Shown here: piece after piece, positions 48,376-56,619 of the stretch
How the letters are laid out: each line of letters opens with the position of its first letter
Numbering within the stretch: position 1 is the first letter of the stretch
DNA from: RSA9 sp036381195
GTDB lineage: Bacteria; Gemmatimonadota; Gemmatimonadetes; Longimicrobiales; RSA9
Reading direction: 5' to 3'
DNA length: 64,000 nucleotides
Assembly: GCA_036381195.1 (NCBI GenBank)
Contig: DASVDH010000105.1
Coordinates: forward strand, 37,787-101,786
Notes under the pieces: generated by a model
Seen by the model: the letters and a program-made list of their open reading frames with translations, nothing else
Told to the model about the DNA's origin: nothing
Databases searched by the model: none
Position numbers and translations under genes: made by a program

Positions 48376-49119
48376 GTGCCCTGGTGGCGCCACTACTTCG
48401 ACGAGGTCTTCTTCCGGCTCCACGAGCCGCTCTTCCCCGAGCAGGAAAGCCGGCGTGAGGTGGCGGCCATCCTCGAGCTGATGGGCCTGCCGGCCGGCGC
48501 GCGCATCCTCGACGCCCCCTGCGGCTGGGGGCGGCACACCGCGCTGTTCGGAGAGGCCGGCGTCGAGGCCTTTGGCGCCGACCTCTCCGTCCCCTTGCTC
48601 GAACGGGCCGCGCGCCGCCTCCGCGGAGCCGGCGCCCCCACCCGCTTCGCCGCCGCCGACCTGCGCGCGCTGCCCTTCCGGGACGGCGCGTTCGACGGCG
48701 TCGCCAACGTCTTCACCAGTCTCGGCCTGTTCGTGGACGACGCGGAGGACCTGCGCGCGCTCGCGGAAGCCCGCCGCGTGCTGCGGCCGGGCGGCCGCTT
48801 CCTGCTCGAGACCATGCACCGTGACGACATCGTCTCGGCCTACGCGTACCGCGACCGCTGGACGCTCCCGGACGGGACCGAGGTGCGCGTGCGCCGTCGC
48901 TTCGACGCGGTCGCCGGCATCAGCTACGAGCGGCTCTGGTGGCGGAGAGGCGAGGAGCGCGGCGAGAAGCGGCACGCGCTGCGCCTGCGCACCGCCACCG
49001 AGGTGGATGCGCTTCTCCGGGCTGCCGGCTTCACCGGCATGCGCTACTACGGCGACTGGACGGGGGAACCGTTCTCGCACGAATCCGAGCGGCTGATCGT
49101 GGTGGCGGAGCGGGGGTGA
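48376..49119 (+). CDS. Class I SAM-dependent methyltransferase
   Basis: 247 residues from a GTG 18 bases after the CorC-type gene. SAM motif I is ARILDAPCGWGRHTALFGEAG near residue 40, an acidic residue follows in AFGADLSVPLLERAARRL, and motif post-II is FDGVANVFTSLGLF near 115. RVLRPGGRFLLETMHRDD is typical of the Methyltransf_11/25 group. Substrate unknown. It is followed by a convergent small gene. Confidence 0.85.
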   Translation: MPWWRHYFDEVFFRLHEPLFPEQESRREVAAILELMGLPAGARILDAPCGWGRHTALFGEAGVEAFGADLSVPLLERAARRLRGAGAPTRFAAADLRALPFRDGAFDGVANVFTSLGLFVDDAEDLRALAEARRVLRPGGRFLLETMHRDDIVSAYAYRDRWTLPDGTEVRVRRRFDAVAGISYERLWWRRGEERGEKRHALRLRTATEVDALLRAAGFTGMRYYGDWTGEPFSHESERLIVVAERG

Positions 49120-49156
49120 ACGGCCCCATCGCGCCGTTTGGCGAGGCTCAGGCGGA

Positions 49157-49178
49157 AGAGCCGGGCTCCGGCGGCTCT
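49157..49178. terminator. Candidate terminator hairpin after the methyltransferase gene
   Basis: AGAGCCG (49157-49163) and CGGCTCT (49172-49178) form a perfect 7-bp stem with an 8-base loop, between two convergent genes. The 3' arm touches the stop of the minus-strand gene. An A-rich run (GAAGAAACCA) follows on the plus strand rather than a T-run; read on the minus strand the same region places a T-rich run before, not after, the stem. Confidence 0.35.
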
Positions 49179-49441
49179 CAGAAGAAACCAGGATTGGAAG
49201 GGCCCCGCAGCTCGCGAAAACGCGCAACGCGTGCCGCAGCATCCTCCGACAGCTCGGCGATCCTGTCGAGCCAACGACCGAATTCAGCGAAGCCAAACCC
49301 CGGCTCTCCATCGCTGGCCGCAGCGGCCGCAGCGAGGCTCCTCGCAGCCTTATCCGCTTCCTCCTTGGACAGGCCCTGCGCGACGAACGCGCGCCGGATT
49401 TCGTCGAGCGTGAAAGGGAACAGGTCCGAGATGAAATCCAT
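49178..49441 (-). CDS. Small acidic hypothetical protein (87 aa)
   Basis: The frame reads MDFISDLFPFTLDEIRRAF and continues through an Ala-rich helical stretch to a C-terminal FF. It is acidic and predicted mostly helical, with a sensible protein-like composition unlike the neighbouring shadow frames. GTG codons a few residues upstream could be alternative starts. I recognise no family. It lies alone on the minus strand between the methyltransferase gene and a repeat-rich gap; nothing indicates its role. Confidence 0.5.
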   Translation of the reverse strand: MDFISDLFPFTLDEIRRAFVAQGLSKEEADKAARSLAAAAAASDGEPGFGFAEFGRWLDRIAELSEDAAARVARFRELRGPSNPGFF

Positions 49442-49690
49442 GTCCACCGTCCCCCAGGATTCCACGTCACCTCGTCGGGATCGACACCCGGTGGAGTGTC
49501 GAGTCTCCCCTCCCATCTTCAGGAGTTCTGCCGGGTGGATTGGTACCGCTTTGTCACCTCGCGTCCGGCCCTCGACACCCGCCCTGCGGCGAGAGAGCGG
49601 CAGGCGCCGGTGCGGCCGCGCGGCGCGTCGCGCTTTGCTGGCGGGGGCGCGGCGAACTCCCCAACGCATGGCCGTACGGCTCGGCGTCGT

Positions 49691-49834
49691 GGAAATCGGC
49701 CGCGCCGGGCACGGCGAAATCGCCACCCAAGAGGCGAATGGAGCGGATGACGGAAACTTGATCGCGCCGGGCGCGGTCAAGCTCTCACCGAAGAGGCGGA
49801 TGAAGCGGATGAATGGAACTTGACCGCCGCCGGC
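49691..49834. repeat. Imperfect tandem repeat, unit about 62 bp, 2.3 copies
   Basis: A 44-base core at 49729-49772 (starting AAGAGGCGAATGGAGCGG) recurs at 49791-49834 (AAGAGGCGGATGAAGCGG) with about 35 of 44 positions equal. The flanking CGCGCCGGGC word, with a preceding GGAAA or GGAAAC, also recurs at the same period. Function unknown. Confidence 0.6.
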
Positions 49835-49940
49835 AAGGGCCGGCCGTCTACCTTCAGAGGGCGGCCAGCTCCGGCGGCCGGGCGGGGCCGCCGTCCACCT
49901 TCCGACGACGTCTTGCTCCGCTGGCCGCAAGGCTCCGCCC

Positions 49941-50030
49941 GCCGTTGCCCGCCGCTCCGATCGGCGGCACGCCCGCGCGACCCGCGCCGTTGCCCGCCGC
50001 TCCGATCGGCACCACGCTTGCGCTACCCGC
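49941..50030. repeat. 45-bp tandem duplication
   Basis: The first 25 bases of the unit (starting GCCGTTGCCCGCCGC, ending CCGATCGGC) are identical at 49941-49965 and 49986-50010. The remaining 20 bases differ at 5 positions. The duplication is recent enough to be obvious. Confidence 0.75.
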
Positions 50031-50158
50031 GTTCACGTGCGGCTTCCGCGACGCGCGCCCTGCCCCATGCCGCGGATTTCCCGTAACTTTCGACCATCAC
50101 GCGCCGCCCCGCAACCGCCATGCGGCCGCGCCGGAGGTCCGCGCCCCCGCCCCCCGAC

Positions 50159-50188
50159 TTGCCTCCAACCCCGCGTTTTCCGTAAACT
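50159..50188 (+). promoter_or_regulatory. Putative promoter of the B12-binding subunit operon
   Basis: TTGCCT (50159-50164), 18 bases, TAAACT (50183-50188). Six bases later stands ATC, where the other promoters of this type have ATG or GTG. The next gene starts 72 bases after the -10 box. A similar module (CTGCCC, 18 bases, TAACTT at 50084-50089, 6 bases, ATC) lies 99 bases upstream. Confidence 0.35.
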
Positions 50189-50259
50189 TCCAGCATCGGG
50201 CGCGCATCGGCCCGGGACGCTGTCCTGCCGTGTGCGCACTCTGGCTCACTCCTGGAACA

Positions 50260-50679
50260 ATGACCGAACGAAAGATCCGAGTGCTGGTGGCCAAGCCCGG
50301 GCTCGACGGCCACGACCGCGGCGCCAAGGTGATTGCCAGCGCGTTCCGCGATGCCGGCTTCGAGGTGATCTACACGGGGCTGCACCAGACGCCCGAGATG
50401 ATCGCGAGCGCGGCCGTGCAGGAGGACGTGGACGTCGTCGCCCTGTCCATCCTCTCTGGCGCGCACATGACGCTCTTCCCGCGCGTGCTCGAGCTGCTAC
50501 GCGAGCAGGGCGCGGACCACGTGCTCGTGACCGGTGGCGGCATCATTCCCGAGGAGGACATGGCGGAGCTCCGCCGCATGGGAGTGGGTCGCCTGTTCGG
50601 CCCCGGTACGCCGACCAGCGAACCGATCGAGTACATCCGGAGCTGGTTCGCCGAGCATGGCCGTGACCGGGAAGGCTGA
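50260..50679 (+). CDS. Cobalamin-binding (small) subunit of acyl-CoA mutase
   Basis: 139 residues, a stand-alone B12-binding domain: KIRVLVAKPGLDGHDRGAKVIASAFRDAGFEV with the cobalt-ligating His in DGHDRG near residue 17, then VDVVALSILSGAHMTLF and VTGGGIIPEEDMAEL. It completes the catalytic subunit encoded at 45238-46956. The Ser in LSILSGAH and the GGG in VTGGG are the expected cofactor-tail contacts. It overlaps the carboxylase gene by 23 bases. Confidence 0.93.
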   Translation: MTERKIRVLVAKPGLDGHDRGAKVIASAFRDAGFEVIYTGLHQTPEMIASAAVQEDVDVVALSILSGAHMTLFPRVLELLREQGADHVLVTGGGIIPEEDMAELRRMGVGRLFGPGTPTSEPIEYIRSWFAEHGRDREG

Positions 50680-52297
50680 GGCGGCGTCGGCGCGGTCGCG
50701 GCGGCTCAAGCGCATGATGCGGGAGGTGCTCGAGCTGGAAGCGCGCCTCCAGCTCGGCGGCGGGCCCGAGAAGATCCAGCGGCAGCACGCACAGAAGAAG
50801 CTCACCGCGCGCGAGCGGATCGGCCATCTGCTGGACCCGGGGACGCGTTTCCTCGAGATCGGCCTGCTCGTCGCCTACGACCAGTACGACGGCCAGGCGC
50901 CGGCAGCCGGCGTGGTGACGGGCGTGGGGACGGTGCACGGCCGGCCCGTCGTCGTCGTGGCCAACGACGCCACCGTGAAAGCCGGCGCGTGGTGGCCCGA
51001 GACGATCCGCAAGATCCTGCGCGCGCAGGAGATCGCGATGCGCTGCCGCGTGCCGATCATCTACCTGGTGGACAGCGCGGGCGTGAACCTGCCCTACCAG
51101 GGCGGCGTCTTCCCCGGCCAGTACGGCGCCGCGCGCATCTTCTACTACAACTCGATCATGCGCCGCTACCTGCGCGTGCCCCAGATCGCCGCGGTCATGG
51201 GGCCGTGCATCGCGGGCGGCGCGTACCTGCCCGCGCTCTCGGACGTGATCCTCATGGTCGAGGGCACGAGCTTCATGGGCCTGGGCGGCCCGAACCTGGT
51301 GAAGGGCGCCACCGGCCAGACCGTGGATGCGGAAACGCTGGGCGGCGCCTGGACGCACACCGCGCTGAGCGGCGTCGCGCATTACCGCGTGCCGGATGAC
51401 GCCGCGTGCATCGCGCGCATCCGCGACCTGGTCGCCGGCCTGCCCTACGTCCCGCCCGCCGGGGGCGACGCCGAGCCGCGCCCCCCCGCGCGCGACCCGG
51501 CCGATGCCTACGAGATCCTGCCGGACGACCACCGCCAGCCGTACGACGTGCGAGCCCTGCTCGACTGCCTGCTGGATGCCGGCCGGCTGGAAGAGTTCCA
51601 GGCCGATCGCGCCCCCGAGATGATCTGCGGCACCGCGCGGCTCGAGGGCCTGAGCGTCGGCGTGATCGCGAACGCGCGCGGCCTCGTGCGTCCGCCCGGA
51701 GGGGGGCCGCCGCGCTTCGGCGGCATCATCTATGCGCAGAGCGCAGAGAAGGTGGCCTACTTCATCGAAACCATGAGCCGCCACCGCACGCCGCTGCTGT
51801 TCATCCAGGACGTGAGCGGCTTCATGGTCGGGCCGGAAGCGGAGCAGTCCGGCATCATCCGCGCGGGCGCGCAGTTCGTCGAGGCCATGGCGACCGCGAC
51901 GGTGCCCAAGGTCGTGCTCACCATCAACCACGCCTCCGGCGCGGGCTACTATGCGATGGCCGGCCAGGGGTTCGACCCGGACTTCATCTTCACCTGGCCG
52001 ACCGGGCGCATGGGCGTGATGGAGGGCGAGAGCGCGGTGTACGCCCTGTTCGGCCCGCAACTCGAGGAGTTGAAGCAGCAGGGCAGGGAGCCGGACGAGG
52101 AGCTCCAGGCCCGCATCGATGCCGTGCGCGCCGACTACGAGCGCCAGCTCGATGCGCGCTTCGCCGCGGCGCGCGGCTTCGTGGACGCCATCATCTTCCC
52201 CGAGGAGACCCGCGAGGTGCTCGCGTTCGCGCTGCGCGTCGCGCGGCACAACCCGGGCGCGCACCTGGGTCCCTTCGGGGGACTGGAGGTATCGTGA
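50657..52297 (+). CDS. Acyl-CoA carboxylase beta (carboxyltransferase) subunit
   Basis: 546 residues with two crotonase-fold halves. Motifs: KLTARERIGHLLDPGTRFLEIG, AGVVTGVGTVHGRPVVVVAND, YLVDSAGVNLPYQ, MGPCIAGGAYLPALSD and, in the second half, GIIYAQSAEKVAYFIETM and LFIQDVSGFMVG. It resembles methylcrotonyl-/geranyl-CoA carboxylase beta chains as well as propionyl-CoA carboxylase. No biotin carboxylase or biotin carrier gene is in the window. The adjoining AtuA-type and hydratase genes favour a branched-chain acyl-CoA (leucine or isoprenoid) substrate; the mutase subunit favours propionyl-CoA. Unresolved. Confidence 0.88.
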   Translation: MAVTGKAEAASARSRRLKRMMREVLELEARLQLGGGPEKIQRQHAQKKLTARERIGHLLDPGTRFLEIGLLVAYDQYDGQAPAAGVVTGVGTVHGRPVVVVANDATVKAGAWWPETIRKILRAQEIAMRCRVPIIYLVDSAGVNLPYQGGVFPGQYGAARIFYYNSIMRRYLRVPQIAAVMGPCIAGGAYLPALSDVILMVEGTSFMGLGGPNLVKGATGQTVDAETLGGAWTHTALSGVAHYRVPDDAACIARIRDLVAGLPYVPPAGGDAEPRPPARDPADAYEILPDDHRQPYDVRALLDCLLDAGRLEEFQADRAPEMICGTARLEGLSVGVIANARGLVRPPGGGPPRFGGIIYAQSAEKVAYFIETMSRHRTPLLFIQDVSGFMVGPEAEQSGIIRAGAQFVEAMATATVPKVVLTINHASGAGYYAMAGQGFDPDFIFTWPTGRMGVMEGESAVYALFGPQLEELKQQGREPDEELQARIDAVRADYERQLDARFAAARGFVDAIIFPEETREVLAFALRVARHNPGAHLGPFGGLEVS

Positions 52298-52379
52298 GGC
52301 CCCGCGCCGCATCCGCGCATCGTCGCGCCGCGCGCGCTGACGGCAGTCGGTCGGCTCGCGGCGCCGGGAGGGCACGCCC

Positions 52380-53762
52380 GTGAGCCGCCCCATCCGCCCG
52401 ATCCGCATCGCCTCTGGCCAGGGCTTCTGGGGGGATCGCCTGGACGCGCCCGTGGACCAGGTGCGCCGCGGGCCCATTGACTTCCTGATGCTGGACTACC
52501 TGGCGGAAGTCACGATGTCCATCCTCCAGAAGCAGCGTTCGCGCGATCCTTCGCAGGGGTACGCCCGCGACTTCGTCCCGCTCATGGGCGAGATCCTGCC
52601 GGACTGCGTGGAGAAGGGGATCCGCGTCATCGCGAACGCGGGCGGCGTCAACCTGCCCGCCTGTCGCGACGCGGTGCTGGAGCAGGCGAGGAAGGCGGGG
52701 TTGGGCGGGAAGGTGAAGGTCGGCGTCGTCGTCGGAGACGACATCCTGGAACGTCTGCCGGAGCTGATCGCGCGCGGCCACGCGCTGTGCAACATGGACA
52801 CGGGCGAGCCGCTCGAGACGGTGCTGGACCGCGTGCAGAGCGCCAACGCCTACATCGGCGCACGCCCGATCGTCGACGCGCTCGCACAGGGCGCCACCGT
52901 GGTCATTACCGGCCGCTCGACGGACACCGCGCTCACCTACGCGCCCATGCTCTACGCCTTCGGCTGGGCGGCCGATGCGTACGATTGCCTCGCCGCCGGC
53001 GTCGCCGCGGGCCACATCAACGAGTGCGGCGCACAGGCGACGGGCGGCAACTGCCTGGCGGACTGGGAGACGATCCCGAATCTGGCCGACGTCGGCTTCC
53101 CCATCATCGAGGCGTACCCGGACGGCCGCTTCGTCGTCACCAAACACGAGGGCACCGGCGGGCGCGTCAGCCGCGAGACCGTGACCGAGCAGCTCCTGTA
53201 CGAGCTGGGCGACCCGCGCCAGTACATCACGCCGGACGTGATCGCGGACTTCACCACGATCCGGCTGGAGGATCTGGGCGACGACCGCGTGCGCGTCAGC
53301 GGCGTGAAGGGCCGCCCGCCCACGGACAAGCTCAAGGTCTCGATCTCCTACCACGCCGGTTACAAGGCCGTCGGCACGCTGGTCTACGGCTGGCCGGACG
53401 CGCTGAAGAAGGCCGCGGCGGCGGATCGAATCCTGCGGGAGCGTCTCGATCGGCTCGGGCTGCGGTTCGACGAGGTGCGGACCGAGTTCGTCGGCTGGAA
53501 CGCCACGCACGGGCCGCTGGCCGGTCCGCCGCCCCCGGACCTGCCGGAGGTCGAGCTGCGAGTCGCGGTACGCGGCCCGGACCGCGCCGCGATCGAGCGT
53601 TTCACGCGCGAGATCGCGCCGCTGATCCTGACGGGCCCGCCCACCGTCACCGGCTTCGCCGGCGGGCGACCCAGGGTGCAGGAGATCGTGGCGTTCTGGC
53701 CCGCGCTGATCGACCGCGGGGAGATCGAGCCGACCCTGCGGGTGGAGGTGACCACGGCGTGA
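52380..53762 (+). CDS. AtuA family protein (acyclic terpene utilisation, DUF1446)
   Basis: 460 residues from a GTG 82 bases after the carboxylase. Recognisable blocks: RIASGQGFWGDRLDAPVDQV at the start, FLMLDYLAEVTMSILQKQR, VIANAGGVNLPACRDAV, VITGRSTDTALTYAPMLYAFGW, and AGHINECGAQATGGNCLADW. AtuA is needed for citronellol/geraniol breakdown in Pseudomonas, but its reaction is not established. The family often sits with acyl-CoA carboxylase and hydratase genes, as here. A 4-base overlap links the next small gene. Confidence 0.88.
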   Translation: MSRPIRPIRIASGQGFWGDRLDAPVDQVRRGPIDFLMLDYLAEVTMSILQKQRSRDPSQGYARDFVPLMGEILPDCVEKGIRVIANAGGVNLPACRDAVLEQARKAGLGGKVKVGVVVGDDILERLPELIARGHALCNMDTGEPLETVLDRVQSANAYIGARPIVDALAQGATVVITGRSTDTALTYAPMLYAFGWAADAYDCLAAGVAAGHINECGAQATGGNCLADWETIPNLADVGFPIIEAYPDGRFVVTKHEGTGGRVSRETVTEQLLYELGDPRQYITPDVIADFTTIRLEDLGDDRVRVSGVKGRPPTDKLKVSISYHAGYKAVGTLVYGWPDALKKAAAADRILRERLDRLGLRFDEVRTEFVGWNATHGPLAGPPPPDLPEVELRVAVRGPDRAAIERFTREIAPLILTGPPTVTGFAGGRPRVQEIVAFWPALIDRGEIEPTLRVEVTTA

Positions 53763-53938
53763 ACCGCGGAACGACACTCACGACGGGGCTCGTCATCGCG
53801 ATCCTCGCGTTGCTGGCGTTCTTCGGCCTGGTCTTCAGCGGGCACGTGCTGCTGGCGTTCGCCGCGCTGGTGATCGCGCTGGCCTTCGGCATCTCGGAGC
53901 TGCGCCAGCGGCAGCGTCCGCCCGAACCGGGAGAGTAG
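53759..53938 (+). CDS. Small two-span membrane protein (59 aa)
   Basis: The GTG overlaps the AtuA stop (GTGA). The protein has hydrophobic segments at about residues 8-26 (TGLVIAILALLAFFGLVFSG) and 27-45 (HVLLAFAALVIALAFGI), then a charged tail ELRQRQRPPEPGE. No family recognised. It is probably translated because it is coupled on the left and the next gene follows 2 bases later. Confidence 0.6.
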   Translation: MNRGTTLTTGLVIAILALLAFFGLVFSGHVLLAFAALVIALAFGISELRQRQRPPEPGE

Positions 53939-53940
53939 CG

Positions 53941-54327
53941 ATGTCCGCTCCACCACGCGACGACGCACGTCGCACCGTGCCGCTGCTCCGGCTGGCGCAC
54001 GCGCGCTCGGGGGACAAGGGCGACACGGTCAACATCGGGCTGATCGCACGCCGGCCCGAGCACTACCCGTTGCTGGCCGAGCTGGTCACGGCGGCACGCG
54101 TGAAGCAGCACTTCGGCTCGATGGTGAAGGGCGAAGTCGAGCGGTTCGAGCTGCCCAACCTGTACGCGTTGAACTTCCTGTTGCACGGGGCGCTGGACGG
54201 CGGCGGCACGGTCTCGCTCATGACGGACGCGCAGGGCAAGACCTTTTCGACGGCGTTGCTGCGCATGGAGATCGAGGTGCCGGACGAGGTGGCCCGCGCG
54301 CTCGAAGCCACGCAACCCGCGACATGA
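53941..54327 (+). CDS. AtuA-like C-terminal (ferredoxin-fold) domain protein
   Basis: 128 residues. The sequence RLAHARSGDKGDTVNIGLIARRPEHYPLL near residue 16, then VKQHFGSMVKGEVERFELPNLYALNFLLHGALDGGG, is the domain found at the C-terminus of longer AtuA proteins. Here it is a separate gene, so the AtuA protein is split in two, with a small membrane-protein gene between. Its stop overlaps the hydratase start by 4 bases. Role as for AtuA, unknown in detail. Confidence 0.82.
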   Translation: MSAPPRDDARRTVPLLRLAHARSGDKGDTVNIGLIARRPEHYPLLAELVTAARVKQHFGSMVKGEVERFELPNLYALNFLLHGALDGGGTVSLMTDAQGKTFSTALLRMEIEVPDEVARALEATQPAT

Positions 54328-55100
54328 GCGAGGAGCGCCTGCTGTACGACGTCGCGGACGGCGTCGCTGCCGTCACGTTGAACCGGCCGGAGAAGCGGAA
54401 CGCGCTGGACGCGGCGACCGTGGCGGGGCTGCGCGCCGCCTTTGCCCGGGCCGGCGCCGATGCGGGCGTGCGTGTCGTGTTGTTGCGCGGCGCGGGCAGC
54501 GACTTCTGCGCGGGCGCGGACCTCGCGCAGATGGAGCGGCTCGCGGCGACCGGCGACCCGCTCGAGAACCTCACGGATGCTGCCGCGCTGGGCGACCTCT
54601 TCATCGAGATGCGGCGCCTCGAGAAGCCGATCATCGCGGCGGTGCACGGCCACGCGTTCGCCGGCGGCGCCGGCCTTGCCACGGCGTGCGACCTCGTGGT
54701 CGCGAGCGAGCACGCCGTGTTCGGGTACCCCGAGGTGCACCTCGGCTTCGTGCCCGCCATGGTGATGACGCTGCTGCGCCGGGTGACCACGGAGCGGCAG
54801 GCGTTCGAGCTGGTCGCGCGCGGCGACCGCATCGATGCCGCCGAGGCGCGCCGGCTCGGCCTGGTCAACCGCATCTTCGCAGACGCCACGTTCGAGCGCG
54901 ACGCGCTCGAGTACGCCCGGGAGCTCGCCGCCCGCCCGCCCGCGGCGCTCCGGCTCATCAAGCGGCTGCTCTACGGCATCGACGGCGCATCGTTCGAAGA
55001 GGGCATTCGCCGGGGCGCGGAGCTCAACGCGCTCGCTCGCATGACGGAAGAGGCGCGCGCGGGCGTGCGGCGGTTCCTCGAGCAGCGGAGCAAACGCTGA
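54324..55100 (+). CDS. Enoyl-CoA hydratase/isomerase family protein
   Basis: 258-residue crotonase. The oxyanion-hole residues lie in GSDFCAGADLAQM near residue 63 and HGHAFAGGAGLATACDL near 110. A Glu follows in FGYPEVHLGFVPAMV at about 139, a position that is catalytic in hydratases. Similarity to methylglutaconyl-CoA hydratase is likely given the adjoining carboxylase and AtuA-type genes, but this cannot be settled from sequence by eye. It is followed by a small membrane-protein gene whose ATG overlaps its stop codon. Confidence 0.9.
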   Translation: MSEERLLYDVADGVAAVTLNRPEKRNALDAATVAGLRAAFARAGADAGVRVVLLRGAGSDFCAGADLAQMERLAATGDPLENLTDAAALGDLFIEMRRLEKPIIAAVHGHAFAGGAGLATACDLVVASEHAVFGYPEVHLGFVPAMVMTLLRRVTTERQAFELVARGDRIDAAEARRLGLVNRIFADATFERDALEYARELAARPPAALRLIKRLLYGIDGASFEEGIRRGAELNALARMTEEARAGVRRFLEQRSKR

Positions 55101-55300
55101 TGCGGCTGTTCAGGCCGGATCGGACGCGCCGGGAGCAGCCGGACCGGCTGCTGAAGCTGAAGATGATGATCTTCGCCCTCGGCGCTGCGGTCGCGCTCGC
55201 CGGCATCGCGTCCGAGCGGCGCGAGCTCCTCCTCGCAGCCATCATCATCCTCGCCGTGGGCGTGCTCCTCCGCTTCATCCCCTCGCGGGGAGGAGATTGA
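55100..55300 (+). CDS. Small two-span membrane protein (66 aa)
   Basis: The ATG shares its A with the hydratase stop codon (TGATG). The N-terminus is basic (MRLFRPDRTRREQPDRLLKLK), followed by hydrophobic segments at about 23-39 (MIFALGAAVALAGIA) and 45-60 (LLLAAIIILAVGVLLRFI). No family recognised. It is the second small membrane protein of this acyl-CoA cluster. Confidence 0.6.
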   Translation: MRLFRPDRTRREQPDRLLKLKMMIFALGAAVALAGIASERRELLLAAIIILAVGVLLRFIPSRGGD

Positions 55301-55382
55301 CGCGCGATCGCGGACGGGCGTCCCCTCGCCGCGGCCGACCGCCTGAGCACGTCTCTTGCCACCGTGCTTCCGTGGGACCGCT

Positions 55383-55940
55383 ATGAGGATCGGCAGGCCA
55401 CGGTACCGCAGAGATCCCGAGTTGCGACGGCGCCTCGCCCTCGCGCTGGCGGGGGCCGAGGAGCGATTGCTCTTCACGCACGGGGAGGCCGCGGCGGCGT
55501 TCGTGCGCGAGGTCGCGCACGCGTTGCCGTTGGAGACCGCGCTCGGCATCTACACCCGCCTGCTGGGCGTGCCCCCGGCGGATTCGCGCGCCGTGGCAGT
55601 GCGGGCACTGGCACGGCTGGCCGAGACGCACGCCGCGGCGGCCCTGGCGATCCCGGCGGCGCCGCAGGACGACTCCGCGCTCGGCCGGCTCGCGCGCCGG
55701 CTGGGCGGCCGCCGCAATCGGGACGTCCGCGCCCGCGTCCAGCGTGCGGCGGAGCAGGCCCGCCGAACCCTGCGCGGGGTCTACCTCGCCGGCGCCGCGG
55801 ATGTCATCGCCGCGCTGCAAGGCGCCGCCGGGCCCGCGGAGGCCGTCCAGGTCTACATCGATGCGCTGGCGATCCCGCCCGGCTGGGCGGAGATCATCTT
55901 CCACAGCGCACTCGGCGGGGAGGAGCCGGCCGCCGCGTGA
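55383..55940 (+). CDS. Hypothetical helical protein (185 aa)
   Basis: Begins MRIGRPRYRRDPELRRRLALALAG and continues with Ala/Arg-rich helices (AFVREVAHALPLETALGIYTRLLG, RRTLRGVYLAGAADVIAALQ) to GWAEIIFHSALGGEEPAAA. No signal peptide or membrane span. No family recognised. An ATG 27 bases upstream (55356) is possible. It stands 82 bases after the small membrane gene and 4 bases before the next gene, which it may be coupled to. Confidence 0.55.
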   Translation: MRIGRPRYRRDPELRRRLALALAGAEERLLFTHGEAAAAFVREVAHALPLETALGIYTRLLGVPPADSRAVAVRALARLAETHAAAALAIPAAPQDDSALGRLARRLGGRRNRDVRARVQRAAEQARRTLRGVYLAGAADVIAALQGAAGPAEAVQVYIDALAIPPGWAEIIFHSALGGEEPAAA

Positions 55941-55944
55941 GCGG

Positions 55945-56511
55945 ATGCCCCGCCGCGTTGCCCCCGGCTGCTCTTCCGCATTAGCTTCTCCGACAGGGGT
56001 CCCCGGATCGCACCGCACCACTCACGGCAGGGAGGCCGCGATCGAGATCGCCTGGGGCCTCGTCCTCTGGGCCGGCTTCGTCGCGACGCTCGCCGTCTCC
56101 TGGTTCGCCGCCGTCGCCCGCTGGATCGGCCTGACCCGTCTGGAGCCCGCACTCCTGCTGGGCTGCCTCGTGCTCGCTCGCGCGGATGGCTTGCTCACCC
56201 GCGCCGCGGGCGTCGCGCTGTACCTGCTCTGCGGCGTGGTGCTCCTGCCTGCGGCGTACGGCGCCGCGTTCGAGGCACTGCATCGCGCCGACGCGCTCCT
56301 CGGCATGCTCTTCGGCGCCGTGCAGGCCGTGGCCGCGGGCCTGGGGCTCGCCGCTGCCGGGCGGTGGGGCCGGTGCCCGCGCTACGGCCCGGCCGGCTCA
56401 CCCGGCCTCTTCGGCTGGCGCCTCGGCAGCTTCACGCCGGCCGCACTGGTCGTCGCCAACCTCTTTTACGGCGCGCTCCTCGGCTTCGTGTACGTCACGC
56501 CCGGGCGGTGA
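55945..56511 (+). CDS. Hypothetical multi-span membrane protein
   Basis: From about residue 33 the protein has four to five hydrophobic segments (IAWGLVLWAGFVATLAVSWF, ALYLLCGVVLLPAAYGAAF, ALLGMLFGAVQAVAAGLGLA, AALVVANLFYGALLGFVYV). ATG 55945 gives 188 residues but an unlikely polar leader. An ATC at 56042 is preceded by GGGAGG at 5 bases and begins exactly at the hydrophobic part, so it may be the real start (156 residues). No family recognised. It is followed by argR after 108 bases. Confidence 0.55.
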   Translation: MPRRVAPGCSSALASPTGVPGSHRTTHGREAAIEIAWGLVLWAGFVATLAVSWFAAVARWIGLTRLEPALLLGCLVLARADGLLTRAAGVALYLLCGVVLLPAAYGAAFEALHRADALLGMLFGAVQAVAAGLGLAAAGRWGRCPRYGPAGSPGLFGWRLGSFTPAALVVANLFYGALLGFVYVTPGR

Positions 56512-56581
56512 ACCGCGGAGCCACATGGCCCGCCAGCGCGCCCCGGCTCCCAGGACCACGCACGGCCACGGGCGCGCGGGC

Positions 56582-56619
56582 TTGACGCCGCGCGCGCGGC
56601 CTGGCCATCGTCGTCCGCC
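56582..56619 (+). promoter_or_regulatory. Putative leaderless promoter of argR
   Basis: TTGACG (56582-56587), 18 bases, CATCGT (56606-56611), then 8 bases to the ATG at 56620. The gene lacks a Shine-Dalgarno site. Confidence 0.5.

Larger units (their letters stand above)
49442..50259. other. Repeat-rich intergenic region of about 0.8 kb
   Basis: No convincing gene is seen on either strand. The region holds an imperfect 62-bp tandem repeat (49691-49834), a 45-bp tandem duplication (49941-50030) and two similar promoter-like modules 99 bases apart (50060-50098 and 50159-50197). Base composition is patchy, with several A/T-rich words such as GAAACTTGA unusual for this genome. It ends at the B12-binding subunit gene. 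Confidence 0.6.
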
